A stretch of DNA of 64,000 bases from Rhizorhabdus phycosphaerae (GCF_011044255.1 NZ_CP049107.1:4263795-4327794); one strand, 5' to 3'. Positions 8,362 to 17,281 are shown, numbered from the stretch's first letter. The notes: generated from the letters alone by a model not told the origin. A program made the numbers and translations.

Positions 8362-8640
8362 ATGCGCCGCTCCATCATCGACCAGCCCCTCTCCAGGACC
8401 GTTGCCGCCGGGTGCAGCTGCCTGTCGATGTCGGAGCGCACATCGCGCGCCAAGCTGGCGCCCCGGCAGATGGTGCTGGGCGCTGGCGTCGCGACGGTGG
8501 CGCTGCTGCTGCTCTGGATCGGTCGGGCGACGGAGGCGGCCACCGAATCGCTTCCGCTCGCGGTGGTCGCCATGGCGTTCGCCTTCCTCGTCCTCGTCGC
8601 CCTGTGGAGCGCGGTCGCGGGAGACGGCGCCCGGCGCTGA
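8362..8640 (+). CDS. Small hypothetical membrane protein
   Basis: 92 residues from ATG 8362, which has GAAAGGGA at 8347-8354. An upstream in-frame ATG at 8320 lacks such a site. After a Ser/Arg-rich N terminus of about 30 residues there are two hydrophobic segments (about VLGAGVATVALLLLWIG and LAVVAMAFAFLVLVALWSA), so it is probably an inner-membrane protein. I do not recognise a family. Codon use fits the neighbourhood, but coding status rests on the start context and the two helices only. Confidence 0.4.
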   Translation: MRRSIIDQPLSRTVAAGCSCLSMSERTSRAKLAPRQMVLGAGVATVALLLLWIGRATEAATESLPLAVVAMAFAFLVLVALWSAVAGDGARR

Positions 8641-8692
8641 GGCTTTGGCGAGGGTCCGGGATATTCGCCGGGCGCCATGCGTATAGCGGGGG

Positions 8693-9409
8693 ATGCGCGC
8701 CTCCCGCTTTGCCTTTCCCCTCGCCATGCTCGTCTTCGTCGCGGCCCTGATCCTCGGTGTCCGCGAATGGGCGCGGGGCCATCCGCAGGACATGCCCTGG
8801 ACTCCGCTGAACCTCGCTGACCGCGCGGGCCGCTTCACCAATTACAAAATCGCTGCCTTGCACGAGGACATGCCCGCCTGCGTTCGCCTGCTCACGGATG
8901 GCGGCGAGCGTTTCACCAACTTGCCGCCGGTAGAGAGTAGCGCGCCGCAATGCGGTTATGCCAATGGCGTCCGCCTCGCTTCGGGCGAGCGATTTTCCAT
9001 CGTGCCGGTCGCCAATGTCGCCTGCCCGGTCGCAGTCGGGTTGTTCCTGTGGGAACGTCAGGTGCTGGAGCCCGCCGCGCAGCGTCATTTCGGAAGCTCC
9101 GTCGTCAGGGTGGACAGCTTCGGCAGCTATTCCTGCCGGCCGGTCCGGGGCGGGCGGGAAGGGAACTGGAGCGAACATTCGACGGCAGACGCGATCGACG
9201 TCGCCGGATTTCGGCTGGCGGACGGAACCCGCATATCGATCGCCGCGCATTGGGCCGATCGGGGCGCCAAAGGGGCCTTCCTGCGCGAGATACGCGATGG
9301 CGCCTGCGCCAGCTTCGCCACTGTCCTGTCGCCCGACTATAATGCGCTCCATCGCGACCATCTCCACCTCGACCAGGCGGATCGCGGCGGGTGGAGCTTC
9401 TGCCGCTGA
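8693..9409 (+). CDS. Extensin-like C-terminal domain protein
   Basis: 238 residues. One N-terminal hydrophobic segment (about residues 5-24) acts as membrane anchor or signal. The remainder matches the extensin-like C-terminal family of proteobacteria. Recognisable parts are CVRLLTDGG, the Cys-containing VACPVAVGLFLWERQV, SYSCRPVRGG…SEHSTADAIDVAGFRL and the C-terminal HRDHLHLDQADRG with conserved His and Asp. The His/Asp arrangement resembles the LAS metallopeptidase fold, so a role in peptidoglycan or envelope remodelling is possible but unproven. ATG 8693 follows a GGGGG run closely. Confidence 0.85.
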   Translation: MRASRFAFPLAMLVFVAALILGVREWARGHPQDMPWTPLNLADRAGRFTNYKIAALHEDMPACVRLLTDGGERFTNLPPVESSAPQCGYANGVRLASGERFSIVPVANVACPVAVGLFLWERQVLEPAAQRHFGSSVVRVDSFGSYSCRPVRGGREGNWSEHSTADAIDVAGFRLADGTRISIAAHWADRGAKGAFLREIRDGACASFATVLSPDYNALHRDHLHLDQADRGGWSFCR

Positions 9410-9606
9410 CCGGCGTCCATGCGTAGCGCGACGCATGGACAAGGGACCGGTCGCATGGTGTGCTGCGTCGATGACGGGCGAACATCGGACAGGACATGGT
9501 GCGGACGGGCATGCGCCCCGCGCAGGGCCCGACTCCGATCGTTCCGATAGCGACGGGGCACGGCTGCCGAAGGACGGTCAGCCGGGGCGACAGGAGGATG
9601 GCAGGG

Positions 9607-10836
9607 ATGCGCAACGGCAACAGCAACAGTGATCGTGCCGCGCGCGCCCTTGCAGCACTGATGCTCCTGCTTGCGCCGGGCACAAGCGCTGCAGCCGGTC
9701 GCGGGCCGGGGGCGATGCTGATGCTCGACAGTCATCTCGATACGCCCGCGTCGCTCGACCTGCCCGGCTGGCGGATCGAGGATCGCCACCGGTTCGATGA
9801 GGATTTCACGCAGGTCGACCTGCCCCGGATGAAACGCGGCGGTCTCGATGGCGGCTTCTGGGCGATCTATACGCCGCAAGGGGCGCTCGACCGGGAAGGG
9901 AAGGCGGCGGCGCGCGACTTCGCCTTCCGTCGCGCGGTTTCGATCCGGGAGATGGTGGCCTCCCATCCCAGGACGATGGCACTCGCGCTGACGGCCGACG
10001 ATGCCAGGCGCATCGACCGCACCGGCCGGCGCGTCGTCTATATGAGCATCGAAAATGCCTACCCGCTCGGCGACGATCCGAGCCTGGTGCGCAGCTTCCA
10101 TGCGATCGGCGTGCGCATGCTCGGGCTGGTCCATTTCGCGAACAACCAGTTTGCCGACAGCTCGACCGATCCGGGCGGCCCGCGCTGGGGCGGGCTGAGC
10201 CCGCTCGGTCGGGAGCTGCTGGCAGAAGCCAATCGCCTCGGCATGCTGGTCGACGCGTCGCATGCGTCGGACGCCGTGCTGGACCAGTTGCTGGCGCAGT
10301 CGCGCGCGCCGATCGTCCTGTCGCATTCGGGCTGCAAGGCGATCTACGATCATCCGCGCAACGTGGATGACGAGCGGCTGCGGCGCTTGGCGGCGGCCGG
10401 CGGGGTCATCCAGATCAACAGCTACGAACATTATCTGAAGCCGATTCCGCGTAACACCGAGCGCGACGCGGCGCTCAAGGCGATATCCGCCCGGATGGAT
10501 CGCGACGGGCTCTCGGTAGCCGAATATCACGCGCTGCTCGCCGAACGGCGGCGGGTCGTCGAACGCTACCCGGTCGCCCACGCAAGCTTCGACGACTTCA
10601 TGGCGCATCTGCTCCACGCGCTGAAGATCGTCGGCGTCGACCATGTTGGCATCGGTCTGGATCTGGACGGCGGAGGTGGCGTCGAAGGGATGGAGGATGC
10701 GGCGTCGGTGTCGCGCATTGCCGCCGCGCTGAAGGCGAGGGGATATGACGATGTCGCGATCGCCAAGGTCTGGAGCGGCAATCTGCTGCGCGTTCTGGCC
10801 GCCGCCCAGGCAGCGGCCGACCCGCCCGCTGGGTGA
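9607..10836 (+). CDS. Membrane dipeptidase (peptidase M19 family), exported
   Basis: 409 residues. A signal peptide is visible (ARALAALMLLLAPGTSAAAG), placing the enzyme in the periplasm. The M19 (renal dipeptidase) metal-binding HxD appears as DSHLDTP, followed by DLPRMKRGGLDGGFWAIY. The metal-ligand regions MSIENAYPLG, LVDASHASD, IVLSHSGC and HVGIGLDLDGGGG are all present, so it looks active. The ATG at 9598 abuts AGGAGG (9592-9597) and is too close. ATG 9607, 9 bases away, is preferred. It hydrolyses dipeptides, possibly including D-amino acid peptides from the cell wall. Confidence 0.92.
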   Translation: MRNGNSNSDRAARALAALMLLLAPGTSAAAGRGPGAMLMLDSHLDTPASLDLPGWRIEDRHRFDEDFTQVDLPRMKRGGLDGGFWAIYTPQGALDREGKAAARDFAFRRAVSIREMVASHPRTMALALTADDARRIDRTGRRVVYMSIENAYPLGDDPSLVRSFHAIGVRMLGLVHFANNQFADSSTDPGGPRWGGLSPLGRELLAEANRLGMLVDASHASDAVLDQLLAQSRAPIVLSHSGCKAIYDHPRNVDDERLRRLAAAGGVIQINSYEHYLKPIPRNTERDAALKAISARMDRDGLSVAEYHALLAERRRVVERYPVAHASFDDFMAHLLHALKIVGVDHVGIGLDLDGGGGVEGMEDAASVSRIAAALKARGYDDVAIAKVWSGNLLRVLAAAQAAADPPAG

Positions 10837-10857
10837 GCCGGGCCTCGATGTCAGCCT

Positions 10858-12027
10858 TCAGCTTCTGTGGATCAGGTCGGGCGGGATTTCCGCATAGGGC
10901 ATGATCATCCTGCCGTCGGGTGCTGCGGTGAAGGTCGTCTGCGTGGGATAGGCGAAGTCTATGCCTTCGCGGGCAAAGCTCTCCAATATCTCGATGCAGA
11001 TCGCGTGCCGCGTTGCATTGAAGACCTCCACATCCTCGTCGATGACGTCGAACAGCAGTTCATAATCGAGGCTGGAGGCGCCGAAGTTGGTCATGCAGCA
11101 ATGCAGGAAGACCGCCTTGTCGTGCGCGGTGACGATCGTCTTCACGATATCCGGCAGGCGGCGGCAGGTCTCGGGGCTGGTCTGGTAGGTCACCCCCAGC
11201 ATCAGCGTGGCCCGACGCCGCATCGTGTGGGCCAGGTTGCGCAATTCCTTGTTGAGCAGGTTGGTGTTCGAGATCACCACCTCCTCGCCGGTCGTCGCCC
11301 GCACCCGCGTCGTCTTCAGTCCGATGGATTCCACTGTGCCGACGGTCTGGTCCCACCGGACCGTGTCGCCGCGGCGGAAGGGGCGGTCGAAGATGATCGC
11401 GAGCGAGGCGAACAGATCCGAGAAGATGCCCTGCGCAGCTAGGCCGATGGCGATGCCGCCGATACCGAGGCTGGCGACGAGGCCGGTGATATTCACCCCG
11501 ATATTGTCGAGGATCAGCAGGGTCGCGACGATGAAGCAGATCGAGGTGACGAGGAGCCGGATGATCCCGATTGCCGAGCCGAGCGTCGAGGAGCCTGATT
11601 CCTCGTCGCCGGCACGATATTCGACGATGCCGATGATCAGCTCGCGCACCCACAGCGCCGCCTGCAGCGCGGCGGCGACGGTGAACAGGAAACCGATCGT
11701 CGTCGATATGACGGCCGGCGGGGCCGCATAGCCGCTGACCAGGCGGGCCGCGAGGGTCACGATGAAGAACAGGTTGGTGCGTGAGATCGCCCGGCCGATG
11801 ATCTTCGGCCAGTGTCCCACATGCTCGCGGCGGCACAGCCGGGTTCCCAGCATTCGAAGCCCGTAGAGGACAGCGATGATAACCGCGCCGATCGAGCAGG
11901 CGATGACGATGCTCATATAATGGGTGGCGATCCATCCCATCGTCTGGTCGTAGAAGATTTCCGCGTCGCTCAGCGATTTGGCGAGAGTGGCGTCTCCGCT
12001 GGCGGCAGCTGCTTTGGTTACGGGCAT
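10858..12027 (-). CDS. MscS-family mechanosensitive ion channel
   Basis: 389 residues. An N-terminal extension and about four hydrophobic segments precede the MscS core. The pore-lining helix is Gly/Ala-rich (LVASLGIGGIAIGLAAQGIFSD…), followed by the beta domain (FDRPFRRGDTVRW, GTVESIGLKTTRVR) and a C-terminal alpha/beta domain. It should open under membrane tension and release solutes during hypo-osmotic shock. It lies 18 bases downstream of the O-ligase-like gene in the same direction and could be cotranscribed with it. It is convergent with the dipeptidase gene. Confidence 0.93.
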   Translation of the reverse strand: MPVTKAAAASGDATLAKSLSDAEIFYDQTMGWIATHYMSIVIACSIGAVIIAVLYGLRMLGTRLCRREHVGHWPKIIGRAISRTNLFFIVTLAARLVSGYAAPPAVISTTIGFLFTVAAALQAALWVRELIIGIVEYRAGDEESGSSTLGSAIGIIRLLVTSICFIVATLLILDNIGVNITGLVASLGIGGIAIGLAAQGIFSDLFASLAIIFDRPFRRGDTVRWDQTVGTVESIGLKTTRVRATTGEEVVISNTNLLNKELRNLAHTMRRRATLMLGVTYQTSPETCRRLPDIVKTIVTAHDKAVFLHCCMTNFGASSLDYELLFDVIDEDVEVFNATRHAICIEILESFAREGIDFAYPTQTTFTAAPDGRMIMPYAEIPPDLIHRS

Positions 12028-12045
12028 TCGGTCTCCGCTTGAGGG

Positions 12046-13518
12046 CTATTTGCTTCCGACGCTGCCCCAACGCGCCTGCGTCCGACGTCGTTCCGGCTTC
12101 GATTCGTTTTCTGCCTGCTGGGCCGCCAGCGCAGCCTCTGCCTCGGCGGCTTCGCGTTCGGCCTGCGCCTGGGCTTCCGCGTCGACCTCGCGGCGGCGGC
12201 GGCGGAACGGATTCCAGGCCTTTTTCTTCACATGGGTCTGGACGTAGCGGTCGAACGATATCTCCACCGCGATCAGGAAATAGATATAGGGCTGGAAGGC
12301 GATGCCCACGAACGAGCATCCCAGCATGAAGATCAGGTGGCCATGCTGCAGGGCGCTTGCGAGGGGCGCGACCCAGGCATGTTCGCCTTCCTCCTTCCGG
12401 TAGGTTCGTCGGATGGTTTCCATTCGGAACACGCCGATCAGGTGGACCGCCAGGAACATCAGCAGACCCGGATAGCCCTGTTCGCCGAGCATTTCGAAAT
12501 AGGCGTTGTGGAAGGCACGGCCGGCGTCATAGCCGATCACTTTCACCGTCGTTCCGTCGGCGGTCCTGTAACTCATGTCGATTTCGAGCTTGTTGCCGAT
12601 ATAGGAATTGAAGCCTCCGCCGAGCGGATGGCTGGCGGCGTAGTCGATCGTCCATTTCCACACGGCGAGCCGGGTTGCAGCCGAAGAGTCCCCCTTGTAG
12701 CCTTGGATCGTGTCCATGCGCTGGGTGTAGCTTTTGGGCAGGAAGGGTATGCCACCGATGACGATACCCGCCACCACCGCGAGATAGAGCATGCGCCGCT
12801 TGGCAGCGCGCAGCTCGAGCAGGGCCATCAGCGCGATGCAGAGCAGGCCGGTTCGCGTCTGCGTGCCGATGGGGATCAGCAGACAGGCGAAGGCCAGCGC
12901 ATACCAGTAGAGCCGCGTCAGCAGCGTCGGCTTCACGATCGACGAATATTTCGCCATGTAGAGGATCAGCGGGATCGAGCAGATCGCAAAAGCGGAAATC
13001 GTGCTGCTTTCGTACATGCCGCTGTTGTTGGCGACCATCAGGTTGAGAACGCCATAGCCGCCGCCGCCCGCCAGCGTCTTGGCGCCGCCCACCACGGCGA
13101 TCGACGACAGGCACAGCAGCATGAACAGCAGCACCCCCTCGATCCGGGCGCGGGTGTAGAGCGTCATCGGCATGAAGATGGAGAAAACCATCGCCTTCCA
13201 CACCCAGTCCCATTTTTCCTTGGCGGCGTCCGGAAAAGCGGCGGTCAGCGTCGTGAAGCCGCACAGCAGCAGGAGCAGGATCAGGATGATCTGGCGCGGT
13301 GAGGGGCGGGCCTGGCTCTTGTCGTCGTTGATCGCCCAGCCCAGGAAGGCGGCGATGAAGACGATCAGCGAGATGGGGATCGAACTCAGCAGATAATAGG
13401 ACAGCCGCTGCGGCGAGACGATGTCGACGTAGATATAGGCCAGCACGAACAGGAAAGGGCGGCGCAGGCCTGCCAGCAACAGCGCGACCAGAAAGCCGAT
13501 GAGGAACAGGTCACGCAC
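12046..13518 (-). CDS. Putative O-glycosylation ligase, exosortase A system-associated
   Basis: 490 residues with 10-12 predicted membrane helices and a Wzy/O-antigen-ligase-like periplasmic loop in the second half (about 255-330). The N terminus MRDLFLIGFL…LRRPFLFVLAYIYVDIVSPQRL matches the PEP-CTERM/XrtA-associated O-ligase family as I know it. The C terminus is cytosolic, highly charged and Ala/Glu-rich (about 430-490), probably a coiled coil. It is thought to transfer glycans in exopolysaccharide or XrtA-linked surface assembly. No exosortase lies in this window. It overlaps the small upstream gene by 8 bases. Confidence 0.85.
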   Translation of the reverse strand: MRDLFLIGFLVALLLAGLRRPFLFVLAYIYVDIVSPQRLSYYLLSSIPISLIVFIAAFLGWAINDDKSQARPSPRQIILILLLLLCGFTTLTAAFPDAAKEKWDWVWKAMVFSIFMPMTLYTRARIEGVLLFMLLCLSSIAVVGGAKTLAGGGGYGVLNLMVANNSGMYESSTISAFAICSIPLILYMAKYSSIVKPTLLTRLYWYALAFACLLIPIGTQTRTGLLCIALMALLELRAAKRRMLYLAVVAGIVIGGIPFLPKSYTQRMDTIQGYKGDSSAATRLAVWKWTIDYAASHPLGGGFNSYIGNKLEIDMSYRTADGTTVKVIGYDAGRAFHNAYFEMLGEQGYPGLLMFLAVHLIGVFRMETIRRTYRKEEGEHAWVAPLASALQHGHLIFMLGCSFVGIAFQPYIYFLIAVEISFDRYVQTHVKKKAWNPFRRRRREVDAEAQAQAEREAAEAEAALAAQQAENESKPERRRTQARWGSVGSK

Positions 13519-13708
13519 GGTCGGATCCCGGCCTGTGTTCGCCTGTTTCGACCCCGGCGCGGCGCTTCATTGGCTTTTTCGGTAGGATCGGCTTGAAATG
13601 GCGGCCCGACTGCTGCGGCTCTTCGTTCAGATAGGGATGGACGAGCAGCTTCCACGCCACGATCCCCAGCAGGAAGTGGGCGAGCAGCAGTGAAAGCGTG
13701 TCGATCAT
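13511..13708 (-). CDS. Small membrane-anchored protein of the XrtA mini-locus
   Basis: 65 residues beginning MIDTLSLLLAHFLLGIVAWKLL, a single hydrophobic helix, followed by a basic Pro/Lys/Arg-rich tail of about 40 residues. Its 3' end overlaps the O-ligase-like start by 8 bases, which suggests translational coupling. In-frame extension further upstream would run into the divergent glycosyltransferase gene and is rejected. I do not recognise the family. Similar short membrane proteins often precede membrane glycosylation enzymes, and a partner role is inference only. Confidence 0.5.
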   Translation of the reverse strand: MIDTLSLLLAHFLLGIVAWKLLVHPYLNEEPQQSGRHFKPILPKKPMKRRAGVETGEHRPGSDRA

Positions 13709-13767
13709 GACGGGGCGGCCCGATTCCGGTTGACATGTGCAGCGTCTTGAGGCGCGTTCCGGCGCAC

Positions 13768-14979
13768 ATGAAGATACTCCACGTCCTAGATCATAGCCTG
13801 CCGATCCACAGCGGCTATACTTTTCGTACGCGGGCAATCCTCAAGGCCCAGCAGGCGATGGGCTGGGAGGTGAGGGGGGTGACGGGGCCGCGTTACAACA
13901 CGCCTTCGCCCGATCCCGCCGTCGAGGAAGGGCTCTCCTTCGATCGCAGTGGACCGGCGCGGGGCGGACCGACCCCGATCGGTGAATGGCGCGAGGTGGC
14001 GGCGCTGCGCCGGCGCGTGCTGGAGGTCGCGCAGGCGTGGAAACCCGATCTGATCCATGCCCACTCCCCCGCGCTCGTCGGTCTTGCTGGGCTGCTCGCC
14101 GCGCGGCGGCTGGGGCTGCCTTTCCTGTACGAGATCAGGGCCTTCTGGGAGGATGCGGCGGTCGGCAACGGTACCGGCCGGGAAGGTTCGTTCAAATATC
14201 GGGCGGTCCGCGCGCTGGAAACGCATGTGGTGTCGCGCGCCGATGCCGTCGCGGTGATCTGCGAGGGTCTGCGCGGCGATCTGGTCGCGCGGGGCGTGCC
14301 AGCCGACGAGATCATGGTGTCGCCCAACGGCGTCGACCTCGAGCTGTTCGGTGCGCCGCCGCCGCCGGACCGCGCGCTGGCGGGGACGCTCGGCCTCGAC
14401 GATGCCGAGGTGATCGGCTTCATCGGCTCTTTCTACGATTATGAAGGGCTGGATGACCTCGTGGCGGCGATGCCCGCGCTGGTCCAGCGTCGCCCCCGCG
14501 CGGCCTTGCTGCTCGTCGGCGGTGGCCCGATGGAGGAAACGGTGCGCGAACAGGCCGCGCGTTCGCCCGTTGCCGACCGCATCCATTTCGTCGGTCGCGT
14601 GCCGCATCAGGAGGTCGAGCGCTATTACAGCCTGATCGACATACTCGCCTATCCGCGCAAGTCGATGCGGCTGACCGATCTGGTGACGCCGCTCAAACCG
14701 CTCGAAGCAATGGCGCAGGGGCGTCTTGTCGCCGCGTCGAATGTCGGCGGGCATCGCGAGCTGATCGAGGACGGGGTCACCGGCCTGCTGTTCCCGCCCG
14801 ACGATCCTCCGGCACTCGCCGATGCGCTGGCAGGGCTGCTGCAGGATCGTTCCGGCTGGGACGAGCGGCGCGAGGTGGCGCGTGCGTTCGTGGAGCGCGA
14901 GCGCAACTGGGCGGTCAATGTCGCTCGCTACAGTCCCGTCTACGACCGTCTCGTCGGCGCTTCCGGAGCTGCGAAATGA
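13768..14979 (+). CDS. GT4-type glycosyltransferase, exosortase A system-associated (TIGR04063-like)
   Basis: 403 residues with two Rossmann-like domains of the GT-B fold. The N terminus MKILHVLDHSLPIHSGYTFRTRAI and the DLIHAHSPALVGL region match the XrtA/PEP-CTERM-associated glycosyltransferase family. The nucleotide-sugar site is visible in the C-terminal half as SPNGVDLELF, GFIGSFYDYEGLDDL and the E-x7-E region around KPLEAMAQGRLVAASNVGGHRELI. It should add sugars to a lipid-linked glycan at the cytoplasmic face. It is divergent from the O-ligase-like pair with about 60 bases between starts. No clear ribosome-binding site precedes ATG 13768. Confidence 0.87.
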   Translation: MKILHVLDHSLPIHSGYTFRTRAILKAQQAMGWEVRGVTGPRYNTPSPDPAVEEGLSFDRSGPARGGPTPIGEWREVAALRRRVLEVAQAWKPDLIHAHSPALVGLAGLLAARRLGLPFLYEIRAFWEDAAVGNGTGREGSFKYRAVRALETHVVSRADAVAVICEGLRGDLVARGVPADEIMVSPNGVDLELFGAPPPPDRALAGTLGLDDAEVIGFIGSFYDYEGLDDLVAAMPALVQRRPRAALLLVGGGPMEETVREQAARSPVADRIHFVGRVPHQEVERYYSLIDILAYPRKSMRLTDLVTPLKPLEAMAQGRLVAASNVGGHRELIEDGVTGLLFPPDDPPALADALAGLLQDRSGWDERREVARAFVERERNWAVNVARYSPVYDRLVGASGAAK

Positions 14980-15055
14980 TCGAAAAACATGCAAAGATGC
15001 CCCGGAAAAGTAACGGAATCCCAATTTTGCCTTATTAATGGGTGAGAAAGGTCAT

Positions 15056-16744
15056 ATGGGCGTTCCGATGGTACAGACGAAAGCGCGGCGGCGATCGAGC
15101 CTCATCTGGGGGACGCTGCTCGCCATTTTGCTCGGGGTTGCGGCAGCATTTTTCGTGCTCGCCATGCCCATCCACATGCTCGAGACGGTGACCACGACGA
15201 CGCGGCTGTCGAAGCTGATGGTCCAGGCCGAACCACCCATTTCTCCCAATGACCGAACGCTGCTGTCCGTGCTGGCCGGCATATTCGTCGCGGCCGTCGG
15301 GTGGGTGCTGCTCGACTGGCTGCTGTTCGGCAAGGCCGGGCTCAGCGCGATCGTTCCGACAAGGGACGATGATTTCGAAGACGAAGATGATGATGCGTTT
15401 CGTCCGACCGATCCGCTCGACCTGATCGGAGGCGCGCCCGCGCCGCTGTCCCGGCAGAATGACTGGACAGGGATGGCCGGTGACCCGCGCCGCCCGCTGT
15501 CGGCCCGAACCGACATCGGCGATCCGCCTATAGCGGCAGCGCCGTTCCTGCCCGGCGTCGCCGACAGCCTGCCGCCGCTCGGCCAGATCCTGCCCGGTGC
15601 CGGTGTGGCTCCGCCCCCGCTGTCGCCGGCCTTCGGCGCTCCCTCCATCCAGCCGCCGCCGCTGTTTCCGCAGCAGCCTGCACAGGCATCGGCCTGGGGT
15701 GGCGATCCGCTGCCCGGTGGGCGGGGTTCCTGGCCTCCGTTGGATGACGATGCCATCGGCGTTCCCCTCGTGCCGCCGGCTGCGCCGTCCCCGCCGGTCG
15801 AGCCTGCCGCGAAGGCGCCGCCGGTGATCCCCTCGATCATGCCGAGCTGGCTGCCTGCGCCAGGAGCGCGCGCGGACGATGCGTCTCCAGCGGGCGACGC
15901 GGTCGACGAGCCGACCGTCTCTCCCGCCGCGCCGGCTGCCGCTGCTGTGCCGGATGCAGCCATCGACGCCGGACCCGCCAGCCCAGGCCCAAGCGTGGAC
16001 CCATTGCCCATCATCTCGGCGCCCCCGCCATTGGCTGGCGCTACGTCCTTCCTGCCAGAGGCCTTCGATCTGAGAAGTGGGACTTTTGCGCCTGCCGAGC
16101 CGGTTCAGGGCCAGGAGCCCGAAGCTCCATTGGATCTGAATTTCGCGACGTCGCTGCCGACCGACAGGCCCCATGCGTCTCCGGTGGCAGATTCCCCCAT
16201 GCCCTCCTTCGTTTCGCCCGTGACGCCGAACATTTCGGCCGCCCCGCTTTATCCGCCGGTGGAGGAGCCCATCCGGCCGGCCATTCCGCGCGCCGCGGCA
16301 CCGGGCCTCGACCGGGCCCGCCTGGAGGATCTGCTCGAGCGGCTCGAGCGGAGTCTGGAAAATCGTCGGGCCGCAGCGGCTGCTCGGCCGCCGGCTGGAG
16401 CCGCAGAGGCGTTGGCGCCGCAGGCCCCGCCTTCCGTAGCACCATTGGCGGTTCAGACCCCGGTGGTTCCGGACGCTCGGGCCGTCCCGTCATTCGATAG
16501 CGGTCGCACGGCTGTCCCAGCTGCTGAGAGCATCGCGACATTTTTCGCTCCCGACCCACTTCCCGGCGCGCGCCGCGAGGCGGAAGCCGCGCCCGGCCCG
16601 GTCTCTGAGCCCGCGCCGAGACTCGATCCCTTGCCAGTGAAGCGGCCGCCGGCTGCTGCCGGCCCCGGCGCGGCCAATGATGCGCTGCTCGAACAGCCGC
16701 TTCATCTCACGCTCGAGCAGTTGCGGCAGATGATCAGGCGCTGA
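15056..16744 (+). CDS. Pro/Ala-rich membrane-anchored protein of unknown function
   Basis: 562 residues from ATG 15056, chosen because AGAAAGG lies just upstream; ATG 15038 has no such site. Two hydrophobic segments near the N terminus (about 18-40 and 75-95) are followed by an acidic patch (DDDFEDEDDDAF). Then come about 400 residues of low-complexity Pro/Ala/Val sequence and a short helical C terminus (LTLEQLRQMIRR) preceded by a Leu/Glu/Arg-rich stretch. The layout suggests an inner-membrane anchor with a long disordered region. No enzymatic domain is recognisable. Its end overlaps the convergent gene by 11 bases. Confidence 0.7.
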   Translation: MGVPMVQTKARRRSSLIWGTLLAILLGVAAAFFVLAMPIHMLETVTTTTRLSKLMVQAEPPISPNDRTLLSVLAGIFVAAVGWVLLDWLLFGKAGLSAIVPTRDDDFEDEDDDAFRPTDPLDLIGGAPAPLSRQNDWTGMAGDPRRPLSARTDIGDPPIAAAPFLPGVADSLPPLGQILPGAGVAPPPLSPAFGAPSIQPPPLFPQQPAQASAWGGDPLPGGRGSWPPLDDDAIGVPLVPPAAPSPPVEPAAKAPPVIPSIMPSWLPAPGARADDASPAGDAVDEPTVSPAAPAAAAVPDAAIDAGPASPGPSVDPLPIISAPPPLAGATSFLPEAFDLRSGTFAPAEPVQGQEPEAPLDLNFATSLPTDRPHASPVADSPMPSFVSPVTPNISAAPLYPPVEEPIRPAIPRAAAPGLDRARLEDLLERLERSLENRRAAAAARPPAGAAEALAPQAPPSVAPLAVQTPVVPDARAVPSFDSGRTAVPAAESIATFFAPDPLPGARREAEAAPGPVSEPAPRLDPLPVKRPPAAAGPGAANDALLEQPLHLTLEQLRQMIRR

Positions 16745-17060
16745 GCGCGCTGCCGGCCTCCAGGGTCAGCGCCCGCAGGCGAACCATCTGTCCGGCCGCC
16801 TGGGGCTCGCCGCCGTCCACCGAGAGCTCGACGAGCAGGTGCCCCGGCAGGCGTAGGTCGGCCTCGATCGAGGCATGGCGCAGATCGCGCAGCGCGCCTT
16901 CGACGTCGGGTCCCTCCAGGACGACATCCAATATGTGCCGCTCGCCGTCGAACAGCAGGCTGCGCCAGGGGGTGGTGTCCGACCGCATCGCGTGAAGCCG
17001 GGCATTAGGGCGGCAACGCGATCGCAGCGCTGCGAGGAGCGCTTTTGCCGGATCGGTCAT
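16734..17060 (-). CDS. Small protein of unknown function in S24-linked cassette
   Basis: 108 residues, no signal peptide or membrane helix. The central region RSLLFDGERHILDVVLEGPDVEGALRDL and LRLPGHLLVELSV suggests an alpha/beta fold with a long beta sheet. I do not recognise the family. It starts with a 4-base overlap (ATGA) on the preceding 65-residue gene, so the two are translationally coupled and likely share the divergent promoter with the S24 regulator. The 3' end runs 11 bases into the convergent Pro/Ala-rich gene. Confidence 0.65.
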   Translation of the reverse strand: MTDPAKALLAALRSRCRPNARLHAMRSDTTPWRSLLFDGERHILDVVLEGPDVEGALRDLRHASIEADLRLPGHLLVELSVDGGEPQAAGQMVRLRALTLEAGSALSA

Positions 17061-17254
17061 CGCGCCTGCTCCGGCATCCGTGCCTGTCGTTCGGCAAGAT
17101 AGGCCCTCACCTTATGGACCGTTCCCGCACGCGGCTCCCGTCCCCTGCGCAGGCTCGCGACGAAAGCCGGATCTCCCAGTACCTCGCGACCGAAGCGGGA
17201 CGGTGCGGTCCCTGTCTGTCTGAGATGTCGTTCGATATCCCGCAGAAGATACAT
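17057..17254 (-). CDS. Small HTH-like protein
   Basis: 65 residues. The pattern LLRDIERHLRQTGTAPSRFG, REVLGDPAFVASLRRGREP and VHKVRAYLAE looks like a five-helix lambda-repressor-type HTH domain of minimal size. Short proteins of this kind are common in sphingomonads (from memory). The start has AGGAA five bases upstream. It is the first gene of a two-gene minus-strand unit, divergent from the S24 regulator with 94 bases between starts. It may bind DNA or act as an adaptor; that is inference. Confidence 0.75.
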   Translation of the reverse strand: MYLLRDIERHLRQTGTAPSRFGREVLGDPAFVASLRRGREPRAGTVHKVRAYLAERQARMPEQAR

Positions 17255-17281
17255 TGACGCTTCCTTTCAGGCGAATCATAT

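Noticed and set aside
15035..16174. Minus-strand open frames (379 and 320 residues) opposite the Pro/Ala-rich gene
   Set aside because: Both strands are open because of repetitive GC-rich codons. The plus frame has the membrane helices and a ribosome-binding site, so it is preferred, although its unusual composition keeps some doubt.
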